Origin: JABCPE02 sp963530895
GTDB lineage: Bacteria > Bacteroidota > Bacteroidia > Flavobacteriales > Weeksellaceae
Reading direction: 5' to 3'
NCBI GenBank assembly: GCA_963530895.1
Contig: CAUSFO010000005.1
Span: 1-41,363 of the forward strand
Length of the DNA: 41,363 nt
Positions 15,041 through 22,625 of this stretch are shown in pieces. The notes beneath the pieces are model-generated. The model searched no databases and was not told the origin of the DNA. It saw nothing but the letters and a program-made list of their open reading frames with translations. A program made the translations under genes and the position numbers. The stretch's first letter is position 1; every line of letters starts with the position of its first letter.

Positions 15041-16813
15041 ATGTCTATTACAAGATTATTCGATATTGCACACAACTCTTTGAAAAAATTCCCAAAAGAT
15101 GATGTTTTGGCGACAAAATATGATGGTGTATGGGAAAAAATTTCTACTAAACAGTTTGTAGATTTAGGAGACAAATTTTCCAGAGGACTTCTAAAATCAG
15201 GCATTACCAAAGATGACAAAATAGGACTCGTTTCCACTAATAACCGTACAGAATGGTGCATAGCAGACTTAGGGATTTCCCAGATAGGAGCCATCTCTGT
15301 GCCTGTATATCCTACAATAAGCGAGGAGGACTATGTATATATATTCAACAATGCTGAACTGAAATATTGTTTCGTTTCGGATAAAGATTTGTACGAAAAA
15401 TTATTACGAGTAAAAGAGCAAGTGCCTTCATTAGTGGGAATTTTCACTTTTGATGAAGTGGAAGGTGCTGCCAACTGGTCAGAAATTCTAAGCCTTGGTG
15501 AAGATAATTCTAACCAATACGAAGTGGAAGACCTGCGAGACCTTGTAAATGAAGATGATATCGCCACCATAATCTACACCTCTGGAACTACAGGAAGACC
15601 AAAAGGCGTGATGCTTTCGCATAAAAATATCGTTTCTAATGTGTTTGCTGTGGATAGCAGAATTCCAAAGAAAAAAATAGATTACAAGGAAATAAAAACC
15701 CTGAGCTTCTTGCCTATCTGCCATGTCTTTGAACGGGTGGTGTATTTATACTACCTATACAGTGGATTTTCTATCTATTTTGCGGAAAATATCGATAAAA
15801 TAGGTGATAACATGAAAGAAGTAAAACCTCACTATATGAGCGTGGTACCAAGGCTTTTAGAAAAAGTGTATGATAAAATATACAACAAGGGAATCAGTGC
15901 TGGAGGGCTCAAAAAAATGATTTTCCTTTGGGCTCTGGGAGTGAACAAAAACTATGAACCGGGAACTCCTAAAAACCTTAAACAAAGAATAGCCGACAAA
16001 CTTGTTTTCTCCAAATGGAGAGAAGGGCTGGGAGGAAATATCATTACACTGATTTCTGGTTCTGCGGCTCTTTCTAAAAATCTAAATAAAAAATTCCAAG
16101 CAGCGGGAATTCCTATCATTGAAGGATACGGCCTTACCGAAACTTCTCCTGTAATAGCCGTAAACAGCTTTGAAAAGATGAAAATCGGTTCTGTAGGACA
16201 GCCTTTGGATAATTTAGATGTGAAAATCGATAAAGATGGGGAAATCCTCGTAAAAGGGCCTTCCGTAATGAAAGGCTATTACAAAAATCCTGAACAGACC
16301 AAGGAGGCTTTCTCAGAAGATGGATACTTCAAAACGGGAGACATCGGATACATAGATGATGAAGGATTCCTTATCATTACCGACCGAAAAAAGGAAATGT
16401 TCAAGACCTCGGGCGGAAAATACATCGCTCCGCAAGTAATCGAAAACATGGCTAAATCATCACGATTTATAGAACAAATAATGGTGGTGGGTGATGGCGA
16501 AAAAATGCCGTGTGCGCTAGTTCAGCCAGATTTTACTTTCGTTAAAAGATGGGCAGAAATCCATAAAGTAAGCATCGGAACTAAACCAGAAGAAATGGTA
16601 AAAAGTGCCGAACTAAAACAACGAATAGAAAAAGAAATCGCAAAACTGAACGAAAAACTCGGTAACTGGGAACAAATCAAGAAAATAGAGCTTACGCCAG
16701 ATGTGTGGTCTGTAGGAAATGGAATGCTCACTCCTACCATGAAACTGAGAAGAAAAATAATCAAAGAAAAATACATTGATTTATACAACAAACTATACGA
16801 AAAAGAGGCCTAA
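15041..16813 (+). CDS. Long-chain fatty-acid--CoA ligase (AMP-forming)
   Basis: A 590-residue ANL-superfamily enzyme that activates fatty acids through an acyl-adenylate to acyl-CoA. The P-loop TSGTTGRPKG is at about 180-189. EGYGLTETSP is the A5 motif. KTGDIGYIDDEGF, then DRKKEMFKTSGGKYI, mark the hinge and the C-terminal domain with a catalytic-lysine region near the end (NGMLTPTMKLRR). The length and Bacteroidota style match FadD15-like ligases; specificity cannot be read. The ATG at 15041 is preferred over the TTG at 15032 because GAAAGAA precedes it as a purine-rich site. Its stop lies within the stem of a bidirectional terminator. Confidence 0.93.
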   Translation: MSITRLFDIAHNSLKKFPKDDVLATKYDGVWEKISTKQFVDLGDKFSRGLLKSGITKDDKIGLVSTNNRTEWCIADLGISQIGAISVPVYPTISEEDYVYIFNNAELKYCFVSDKDLYEKLLRVKEQVPSLVGIFTFDEVEGAANWSEILSLGEDNSNQYEVEDLRDLVNEDDIATIIYTSGTTGRPKGVMLSHKNIVSNVFAVDSRIPKKKIDYKEIKTLSFLPICHVFERVVYLYYLYSGFSIYFAENIDKIGDNMKEVKPHYMSVVPRLLEKVYDKIYNKGISAGGLKKMIFLWALGVNKNYEPGTPKNLKQRIADKLVFSKWREGLGGNIITLISGSAALSKNLNKKFQAAGIPIIEGYGLTETSPVIAVNSFEKMKIGSVGQPLDNLDVKIDKDGEILVKGPSVMKGYYKNPEQTKEAFSEDGYFKTGDIGYIDDEGFLIITDRKKEMFKTSGGKYIAPQVIENMAKSSRFIEQIMVVGDGEKMPCALVQPDFTFVKRWAEIHKVSIGTKPEEMVKSAELKQRIEKEIAKLNEKLGNWEQIKKIELTPDVWSVGNGMLTPTMKLRRKIIKEKYIDLYNKLYEKEA

Positions 16814-16820
16814 AAGCCTC
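16805..16820. terminator. Bidirectional terminator overlapping the ligase stop codon
   Basis: GAGGC (16805-16809) pairs with GCCTC (16816-16820), extended by A and T tracts on both sides. The ligase stop codon is in the loop, and the convergent esterase gene ends at 16824. Confidence 0.75.
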
Positions 16821-16823
16821 TTT

Positions 16824-17450
16824 TTATTTTTGAAAAAATTCCATTAAATCCATATAATTCCTTGCATCCACGCCATGACCGCTCTGATATTCGCGGAAAG
16901 AAAAAAACATACTCATATCATACAGCAGTTCCGCTCCTTTTTTCCCCCATTCTAGCGGGATGACCATATCATTTACCCCATGGGAAACAAAGAAAAATAA
17001 ATGCTGATAAGCCTTTCTATCTAAAAGATTTTTCATAATCTTCTGTTCTGGATAAGCACTCAAACAGGCTATTTTATGAAACAACTGTGGAAACCTAAAT
17101 GCTAGAGCATAGGACAAAATTCCCCCTTGGCTGAATCCACATAGATTAACCGCACCGCTAATCTTATATTTTTCCTTTATTTCTTCTATTGTATTTAAAA
17201 TCAACTCTATAGATTCTTCAGCTTGTGGAACATTTATAAATTTTTCTCTATCCAATAAATCTATATCATACCAGCTAAAACCTCCATTTGGCGTGGTATG
17301 AGGTGCTTGGAAGCTGACTATCAGCCAATCCTTCGGCAAATCAGTCGTAAAACTAAACAAATCATTCTCATCACTCCCATATCCATGCAGCAACGCTAAA
17401 ATGGGAGTTTTAGCATGTATATTTTCAGGTTCTCGTACTAAATAATTCAT
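16824..17450 (-). CDS. Alpha/beta hydrolase, carboxylesterase/phospholipase family
   Basis: A 208-residue cytoplasmic alpha/beta hydrolase of the LysoPLA/carboxylesterase group (Abhydrolase_2). HGYGSDENDL (22-31) forms the oxyanion hole. The nucleophile Ser107 is in GFSQGG, Asp161 in SHGVNDMVIP and His192 in SGHGVD. This is the complete triad at the expected spacing. Substrate is unknown; short acyl esters or lysophospholipids are usual. Its 3' end overlaps the T tract of the ligase terminator, so its own stop signal is the same hairpin. Confidence 0.9.
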   Translation of the reverse strand: MNYLVREPENIHAKTPILALLHGYGSDENDLFSFTTDLPKDWLIVSFQAPHTTPNGGFSWYDIDLLDREKFINVPQAEESIELILNTIEEIKEKYKISGAVNLCGFSQGGILSYALAFRFPQLFHKIACLSAYPEQKIMKNLLDRKAYQHLFFFVSHGVNDMVIPLEWGKKGAELLYDMSMFFSFREYQSGHGVDARNYMDLMEFFQK

Positions 17451-17483
17451 TCCGCTAATTTATAAAATTTTACAAATAAAAAA

Positions 17484-17505
17484 AGCAAGAGTAAATACTC
17501 TTGCT
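17484..17505 (-). terminator. Terminator of the Sel1-repeat gene
   Basis: AGCAAGAGTA (17484-17493) pairs perfectly with TACTCTTGCT (17496-17505). On the minus strand it is followed by a run of T. Confidence 0.85.
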
Positions 17506-17513
17506 GTGTGTTT

Positions 17514-18500
17514 TTATCTTGTATATTTACATGCTTCTTGGTATCCGTTTTCACAAGATTTCTTGAACCAATACTTCGCCATCACCTCATCTCTAGAATC
17601 TCCTTCTCCTCTCTGATACATAGCTGCTAGATTGTACTGGGCCATTGTATTTCCTTGTTCTGCAGATTTTTTATACCATTGTTTAGCTGTTGCATAATCC
17701 TGAGAAACCCCTTCTCCTCTGTGATACATCACTGCTAAATTATACTGTGCATCAGCGTTTCCTTGTTCTGCTAACTTGTCAAACCAAAACATAGCCTTTG
17801 CATAGTCTTTCTCTACTCCTTCTCCTTTGTAATACATCAGAGCTAAATTATGCTGAGCCTCTACTCTACCCTGCTCTGCAAGTCTTTCAAACCAATATCT
17901 CGCTTTTTTGTAGTCTTTTTCTATTCCTTCTCCTTTATAGTACATCAGCGCCAGATTGTATCTTGCCATCACATTTCCCTGCTCCGCAGCTTTCTCATAC
18001 CAATATTTAGCATCTTTGTAGTTTTGAGGAACTCCTTCCCCTTTGTAGTTCATCAGCCCTAAATAAAACTGCGCATCGGCATTTCCTAGGTCAGATAATC
18101 TTTCAAACCAATATTTTGCTTTCTCAAAATTACGAGCAACTCCTTCTCCTTTATAGTAAATCACCCCTAAATTATGCTGAGCTTCAGGATTTCCCTGTTC
18201 TGCAGATTTTTGGTACCAATATTCAGCTTTAGAATAATCTTGGTCTACTCCATCTCCATCAAAATACATCAGCCCTAAATAGAACTGTGCATCTTTATGC
18301 CCTTGTGTAGCCAGTTTTTCGAACCAATAGCTTGCTTTTGCATAATTCTGATAAGTTCCCTCACCTCTGTAATATTTCAGACCCAAGTGATACTGAGCAC
18401 CTTTGTCCCCATTTTCTGCTATTTCTTCCATTTCCTGCAATGTCTGCCCATTTCCTAAAAAACAAACGAACATTCCCAGTAGTAAAATTGTTTTTTTCAT
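17514..18500 (-). CDS. Exported Sel1-repeat protein with eight 36-residue repeats
   Basis: A 328-residue protein with a signal peptide (about 1-18). Eight near-perfect 36-residue Sel1-like repeats run from about 31 to 318, each of the form G.x.AQynLalMYykGEGv.qdyakAkyWfeklAEQ. The last ends in a Cys pair (KKSCENGYQEACKYTR). Repeats stack as alpha-alpha hairpins forming a curved protein-binding scaffold, probably periplasmic. Repeats ending WF..L alternate with repeats ending WY..SA, suggesting growth by 72-residue duplications. Role unknown; other SLR proteins assemble or regulate envelope complexes. Monocistronic, with a promoter at 18560-18588 and its own terminator. Confidence 0.92.
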   Translation of the reverse strand: MKKTILLLGMFVCFLGNGQTLQEMEEIAENGDKGAQYHLGLKYYRGEGTYQNYAKASYWFEKLATQGHKDAQFYLGLMYFDGDGVDQDYSKAEYWYQKSAEQGNPEAQHNLGVIYYKGEGVARNFEKAKYWFERLSDLGNADAQFYLGLMNYKGEGVPQNYKDAKYWYEKAAEQGNVMARYNLALMYYKGEGIEKDYKKARYWFERLAEQGRVEAQHNLALMYYKGEGVEKDYAKAMFWFDKLAEQGNADAQYNLAVMYHRGEGVSQDYATAKQWYKKSAEQGNTMAQYNLAAMYQRGEGDSRDEVMAKYWFKKSCENGYQEACKYTR

Positions 18501-18559
18501 CTTTTGAATTTAATAATTGTGTAGTAAAAAATATCCCTTTTTGCTGATTTTCAGCGGTG

Positions 18560-18588
18560 CAAAGGTAGTGATTTTTTCTGAATTTCAA
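18560..18588 (-). promoter_or_regulatory. Promoter of the Sel1-repeat gene
   Basis: Minus strand: TTG (18586-18588), 18 nt, then TACCTTTG (18560-18567), about 60 bases before the ATG. Confidence 0.5.
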
Positions 18589-18643
18589 TCATGTATCTAT
18601 TGATTATCTTGATATTTCTGTGAAATTTAGCCTATGATATTCA

Positions 18644-19507
18644 TCAGCCATTCACCGCCTCTACATTTTCTACCACATTTGGAAAGAAGTTTTTAAGTAT
18701 GCTTTCTATACCATTTTTCAAAGTAACCACAGAAGAAGGACAGCCGCTGCACGCACCTTGTAGAAGCATTTTTGCTGTTTTGGTCTCTTCATCGAATTCT
18801 ATCAGAGAGATTCTCCCTCCATCGTTTTCTATGGCGGGCGTCACATATTCCTGCAAAATGGCATTTATTTTTTCTTCCGTTTCGGTAAACTTCTTATTCG
18901 CAACGGATTTTGATGCATTCTGCTGGATTCCTTCGATTTTACTCACCGATTCTCCATTTTTAATAAAATCAGAAAGAAAATCTTGGATTTTCTGTGTTAT
19001 TTCCTCCCAAGAAACATCATCAATTTTGGTAATAGAAATAAAATTATCATTGATAAAAACCTCTTTTACAAAAGAAAATTCCTCAAATAGTTTTTTTGCT
19101 AATGGAACTTTGGCTGCTTCCTGCAAAGATTTCAGCTCCAAAAAACCATCTATCAGCTGATGCTCCGAAACAAATTTTACCACCGATGGATTCGGTGTTT
19201 TTTCTGAATAAAAAATAGGAGCTGCCTCCTCCGTATAGACAATTTCTGGAAAATCATCCAAAGATTCCAATATCATATTTCGCAGATTGTCCGCCACCAA
19301 ATCCCACTCTACGATGTTTTCCTTTGCTACCGCGATAAAATTAGCCGTGATAAAAATACTCTTCACAAATGGATATTGAAACAATTCCTGAGCCAGCGGA
19401 ACATTAGAAATATTAGAATTTCTACCCAGCTCCAAAGAACCGCTTATAAGAGTCCTATCAGTCACGAATTTAATCACATTAGGATTTTCTGTATTTTGGA
19501 TTTCCAT
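18644..19507 (-). CDS. NifU-like Fe-S scaffold with duplicated N-terminal domain
   Basis: A 287-residue protein. Two related Nfu_N-like domains lie in tandem (about 7-90 and 107-192). Each begins N-P-N/S-V-x-K-F-V and contains VPLA-x-x-LF, F-V-K-x-(V/I)-F-I and N-F-I. The C-terminal NifU domain (about 210-285) has the cluster-binding Cys253-x-x-Cys256 in GACSGCPSS. Proteins with this last motif carry [4Fe-4S] clusters and deliver them to client enzymes; candidates in this window include QueG. Monocistronic, with a -7 box at 19532-19539. The doubled N-terminal domain is the notable point. Confidence 0.9.
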   Translation of the reverse strand: MEIQNTENPNVIKFVTDRTLISGSLELGRNSNISNVPLAQELFQYPFVKSIFITANFIAVAKENIVEWDLVADNLRNMILESLDDFPEIVYTEEAAPIFYSEKTPNPSVVKFVSEHQLIDGFLELKSLQEAAKVPLAKKLFEEFSFVKEVFINDNFISITKIDDVSWEEITQKIQDFLSDFIKNGESVSKIEGIQQNASKSVANKKFTETEEKINAILQEYVTPAIENDGGRISLIEFDEETKTAKMLLQGACSGCPSSVVTLKNGIESILKNFFPNVVENVEAVNG

Positions 19508-19531
19508 TTTCTATAATTTTAAAATAAAGTG

Positions 19532-19539
19532 CAAATATA
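19532..19539 (-). promoter_or_regulatory. -7 box for the NifU-like gene
   Basis: Minus strand TATATTTG, 24 bases before the ATG at 19507. No clear -33. Confidence 0.45.
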
Positions 19540-19565
19540 ATATTTTGAACCATCACTACTAAAAG

Positions 19566-19593
19566 AAAAAGCACCCTTTGCAGAGTGCTTTTT
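19566..19593 (-). terminator. Terminator of secDF
   Basis: 19566-19577 pairs with 19582-19593 around a TTGC tetraloop. The one mismatch is a G-U pair only in the minus-strand RNA, and a T-rich tract follows on that strand. Confidence 0.8.
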
Positions 19594-19600
19594 TACTTTT

Positions 19601-22468
19601 TTATTTTTCTATTTTTTTACCTTTAAAGAAGTCAAAGGCAAGAAGTGATGATACGAATATCGTAGAGAATGTTCCCGAAATCACCCCTAACAATAGGGCA
19701 AACATAAATCCTTTCAAATTCTCTCCTCCAAAAATAAATATCGCCAACACCACTAAAAGAACTGTCAATGAAGTGTTTATCGTTCTACCAAGTGTTCCAG
19801 ATATAGAATCGTTAAACAACTGAGCCAGCGTTCTTTCTCTGCCATCTTTTAGGTTTTCTCTGATACGGTCAAAAATAATTACCGTGTCATTTATAGAATA
19901 TCCAAGAACTGTAAGTATCGCTGCGATGAAATCTTGGTTAATCTCCATATTAAACGGCATCACACTATGGAATAGCGAGAACGCTCCTAATATGATAGTG
20001 GCATCAAACGCCAAACCTATAATCGCACCCAGTGAAAACTGCCATCTTCTGAATCGAAGCAATATATAAGCGAAAATACCTAATAATGAGCCTAATACAG
20101 CCAAAGCTCCGCCCATCTTGATATCATCTGCTACCGTAGGCCCTACCTTTGTAGAAGAAACTATTCCTATTGGGTTTTCAGCTGCAGATTTAAACTCTTC
20201 AAAAGTCAAATTCGCAGGAAGCTGATTTTTAAGCCCTTGATATAGTTTTTGGTCAATTTCTTGGTCAGCTTTCAGAGATTCATCTCCTATCTTATAATCT
20301 GTAGTGATTTTCAACTGCTGGTCATTCCCAAAAGTCTTGATGTCAATAGAACTTGACTCTCCTTTTTCATTTTTGAAAACTTGTGAAAGACTGCCTTTTA
20401 CAGATTCTACATCCACAGTTTTATCAAATTTCACTACAAAACTTCTTCCCCCAGTGAAATCAATACCATATTTAAATCCATTCGTTGCAATAGACCCTAT
20501 AGAAACCGCTACCAATACGGCAGAGATAACATACATTACCTTTCTCTTTGCTATAAAATCTACCCAAATATTTCGGAATAAATTCTTAGTCATCGGTGTC
20601 CAAACAGACAATGATTTTCCTTTCTCTAATCTACTGAATATCATCACCCTGGACATCAATACAGAAGTAAAGAAAGTCATTATCAGACCGATAAGTAATG
20701 TCACCGCAAAACCTTGGATAGGCCCCGTTCCGAAAATATAAAGAACTAACGCCGTAAGAATGGATGTAAGCTGTCCATCGATAATCGCAGATAGAGCATC
20801 ATTAAACCCATCATTATAAGCTGTTTTAATATCTTTTCCTGCAAAAAGCTGCTCCCTTGTTCTTTCATAAATGATCACATTGGTATCCACTGCCATTGCC
20901 ATCGTTAGAACAATACCCGCAATCCCTGGAAGCGTAAGCGTAGCATCCATAGAATCCATAATTCCAAAAAGGAAAAACAGGTTGAATATCATCGCTATCA
21001 CTGCATAAACTCCCGCACCTCCATAGTAGAAAATAATATATGCTATGATGATACAAAACGCTGCTGCAAACGACCAAAGCCCTGCCTGAATAGATTCCTC
21101 TCCTAAAGAAGGCCCTACTACATCAGCCTGAACAATCTTCGCGCTAGCAGGGAGTTTTCCTGCGCTTAGTACATTTACTAAATCTTTCGCTTCATCTTCT
21201 GTGAAATTACCACTAATCTGAGAACTTCCATTTGGAATTGGCTCATTTACATTCGGTGCTGTATAAACTCTATTATCCAAAGTAACAGCTATAGGTCTTC
21301 CTACATTTTTTTCTGTAAGGGATTTCCATTCTTTAGTTCCATTAGCATCCATCTGCATATCCACTACTATCCTTCTCATCTGGTCATAATCCACTCTTGC
21401 AGACTCTACTGCACCATCAATAGGCGCTTTTTTGCTAGCGTTACTCTTTATAGCATAAAGTTCCAAATAATCAGGTGCATCCTCTTGTGGTTTGTATGCC
21501 CACATAAAGTCCACATATCTAAGGTTAGATGGTCTAGCTTCTTTTGCAATTTCGCTATTAAGAATTTTATTAACTGAAGCGGTGTCAGAAAGTTTGACAG
21601 TTGCCACAGCATTAGATCTTAATTTATCTAAATTGAGAGCTTTAGTAAAGTTAAATCCTTTTTTCACTCCCATAGAATCGCCTTTCACGATAACATTTTT
21701 ACTCATTTCCTCCAAGTAAGGGAAAACTTCTTGGATTGTTCCCACTTCCCAAAACTGAAGTTTTGCAGAAGTCTGGAGCATTTGTTTCACTCTATCAATG
21801 TCTTTGATACCAGGCATTTCTACCAAGATTCTTCCTGTCCCTGGCACCTGCTGTACATTTGGCTGGGTAACTCCCATCTTGTCAATACGAGTTCTGATAA
21901 CCTCATAAGCTGCTCCTATGCTTGCTTCTATTTTCTGAGTGATGATTTTTTTAACATCTTCATCAGTAGTATTAAATTTTATCTCACTGCTCAGATTTTG
22001 TGTCCCGAATATCTCTGGGCTGGCAAGTTTTAGGTTCGCTCCCTTTTCTTTATTAACAATATCAAACTGAACAAAGAAATCCTGAATATACGAATTGGTA
22101 GAGTTTTCCTGTGCTTTATCCGTTCTATCCAAAGCCTCCACAAAAACAGCGTTTGTGGAATAGTCAGCCAAATTGGTCACCAAATCTCTTTGGTTGATCT
22201 CCAAAAGGACATTGATACCTCCTTTTAGGTCAAGCCCCAGCTTCATCTCACGCTCCTTGGCATTGGTGTAGTATAGCTTCGTAAAGCCAAGATTCAGAGT
22301 GTCTTTAGATAGTTTGTCTAATTCTTTCTGATATTTTTCTTCATTATTTCCTGCTAATGCCTTCGCTTCGCTTTCTATTTTATTGGCATACCAAGTTGGC
22401 AGAAGCTCTGTAATACAGATAAGCCCAAGGGCAACAGCAATGATAGTAATAAGACCTTTTCCTTGCAT
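19601..22468 (-). CDS. secDF: Protein translocase subunits SecD and SecF fused
   Basis: A 955-residue inner-membrane protein that uses the proton gradient to complete Sec-dependent export. N-terminal membrane helix about 5-25. SecD begins with LGLDLKGG (77-84) and a large periplasmic P1 region (to about 460), followed by membrane segments (about 464-613) with DTNVIIYERTREQ. SecF starts about 640 with its own helix, the FTGG motif at 671-674 and a second DTVIIFDRIREN. The fusion is normal for Bacteroidota and some Firmicutes. The P1 region is larger than in E. coli. It would serve export of the signal-peptide proteins seen nearby. Monocistronic. Confidence 0.96.
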   Translation of the reverse strand: MQGKGLITIIAVALGLICITELLPTWYANKIESEAKALAGNNEEKYQKELDKLSKDTLNLGFTKLYYTNAKEREMKLGLDLKGGINVLLEINQRDLVTNLADYSTNAVFVEALDRTDKAQENSTNSYIQDFFVQFDIVNKEKGANLKLASPEIFGTQNLSSEIKFNTTDEDVKKIITQKIEASIGAAYEVIRTRIDKMGVTQPNVQQVPGTGRILVEMPGIKDIDRVKQMLQTSAKLQFWEVGTIQEVFPYLEEMSKNVIVKGDSMGVKKGFNFTKALNLDKLRSNAVATVKLSDTASVNKILNSEIAKEARPSNLRYVDFMWAYKPQEDAPDYLELYAIKSNASKKAPIDGAVESARVDYDQMRRIVVDMQMDANGTKEWKSLTEKNVGRPIAVTLDNRVYTAPNVNEPIPNGSSQISGNFTEDEAKDLVNVLSAGKLPASAKIVQADVVGPSLGEESIQAGLWSFAAAFCIIIAYIIFYYGGAGVYAVIAMIFNLFFLFGIMDSMDATLTLPGIAGIVLTMAMAVDTNVIIYERTREQLFAGKDIKTAYNDGFNDALSAIIDGQLTSILTALVLYIFGTGPIQGFAVTLLIGLIMTFFTSVLMSRVMIFSRLEKGKSLSVWTPMTKNLFRNIWVDFIAKRKVMYVISAVLVAVSIGSIATNGFKYGIDFTGGRSFVVKFDKTVDVESVKGSLSQVFKNEKGESSSIDIKTFGNDQQLKITTDYKIGDESLKADQEIDQKLYQGLKNQLPANLTFEEFKSAAENPIGIVSSTKVGPTVADDIKMGGALAVLGSLLGIFAYILLRFRRWQFSLGAIIGLAFDATIILGAFSLFHSVMPFNMEINQDFIAAILTVLGYSINDTVIIFDRIRENLKDGRERTLAQLFNDSISGTLGRTINTSLTVLLVVLAIFIFGGENLKGFMFALLLGVISGTFSTIFVSSLLAFDFFKGKKIEK

Positions 22469-22496
22469 TATGAATTATAATTTTTATTTAAGTCTG

Positions 22497-22504
22497 CAAA
22501 TATA
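22497..22504 (-). promoter_or_regulatory. -7 box for secDF
   Basis: Minus strand TATATTTG, 28 bases before the secDF ATG. Confidence 0.5.
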
Positions 22505-22571
22505 ATCAAATTCACTGAAAATTTTATACTTAGGATAAATAAGATAAAATTTTTATCCTCTAAAGTTCATA

Positions 22572-22602
22572 AAAAAAGAGACACATATAGTATCTCTTTT
22601 TT
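22572..22602 (-). terminator. Terminator of the repeat-protein gene
   Basis: AAAAAAGAGA (22572-22581) pairs with TCTCTTTTTT (22593-22602). It lies directly after the stop of the 17-residue-repeat protein and is T-rich on the minus strand. Confidence 0.7.
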
Positions 22603-22625
22603 GTAAAATATGAAATTTTTAAAAA

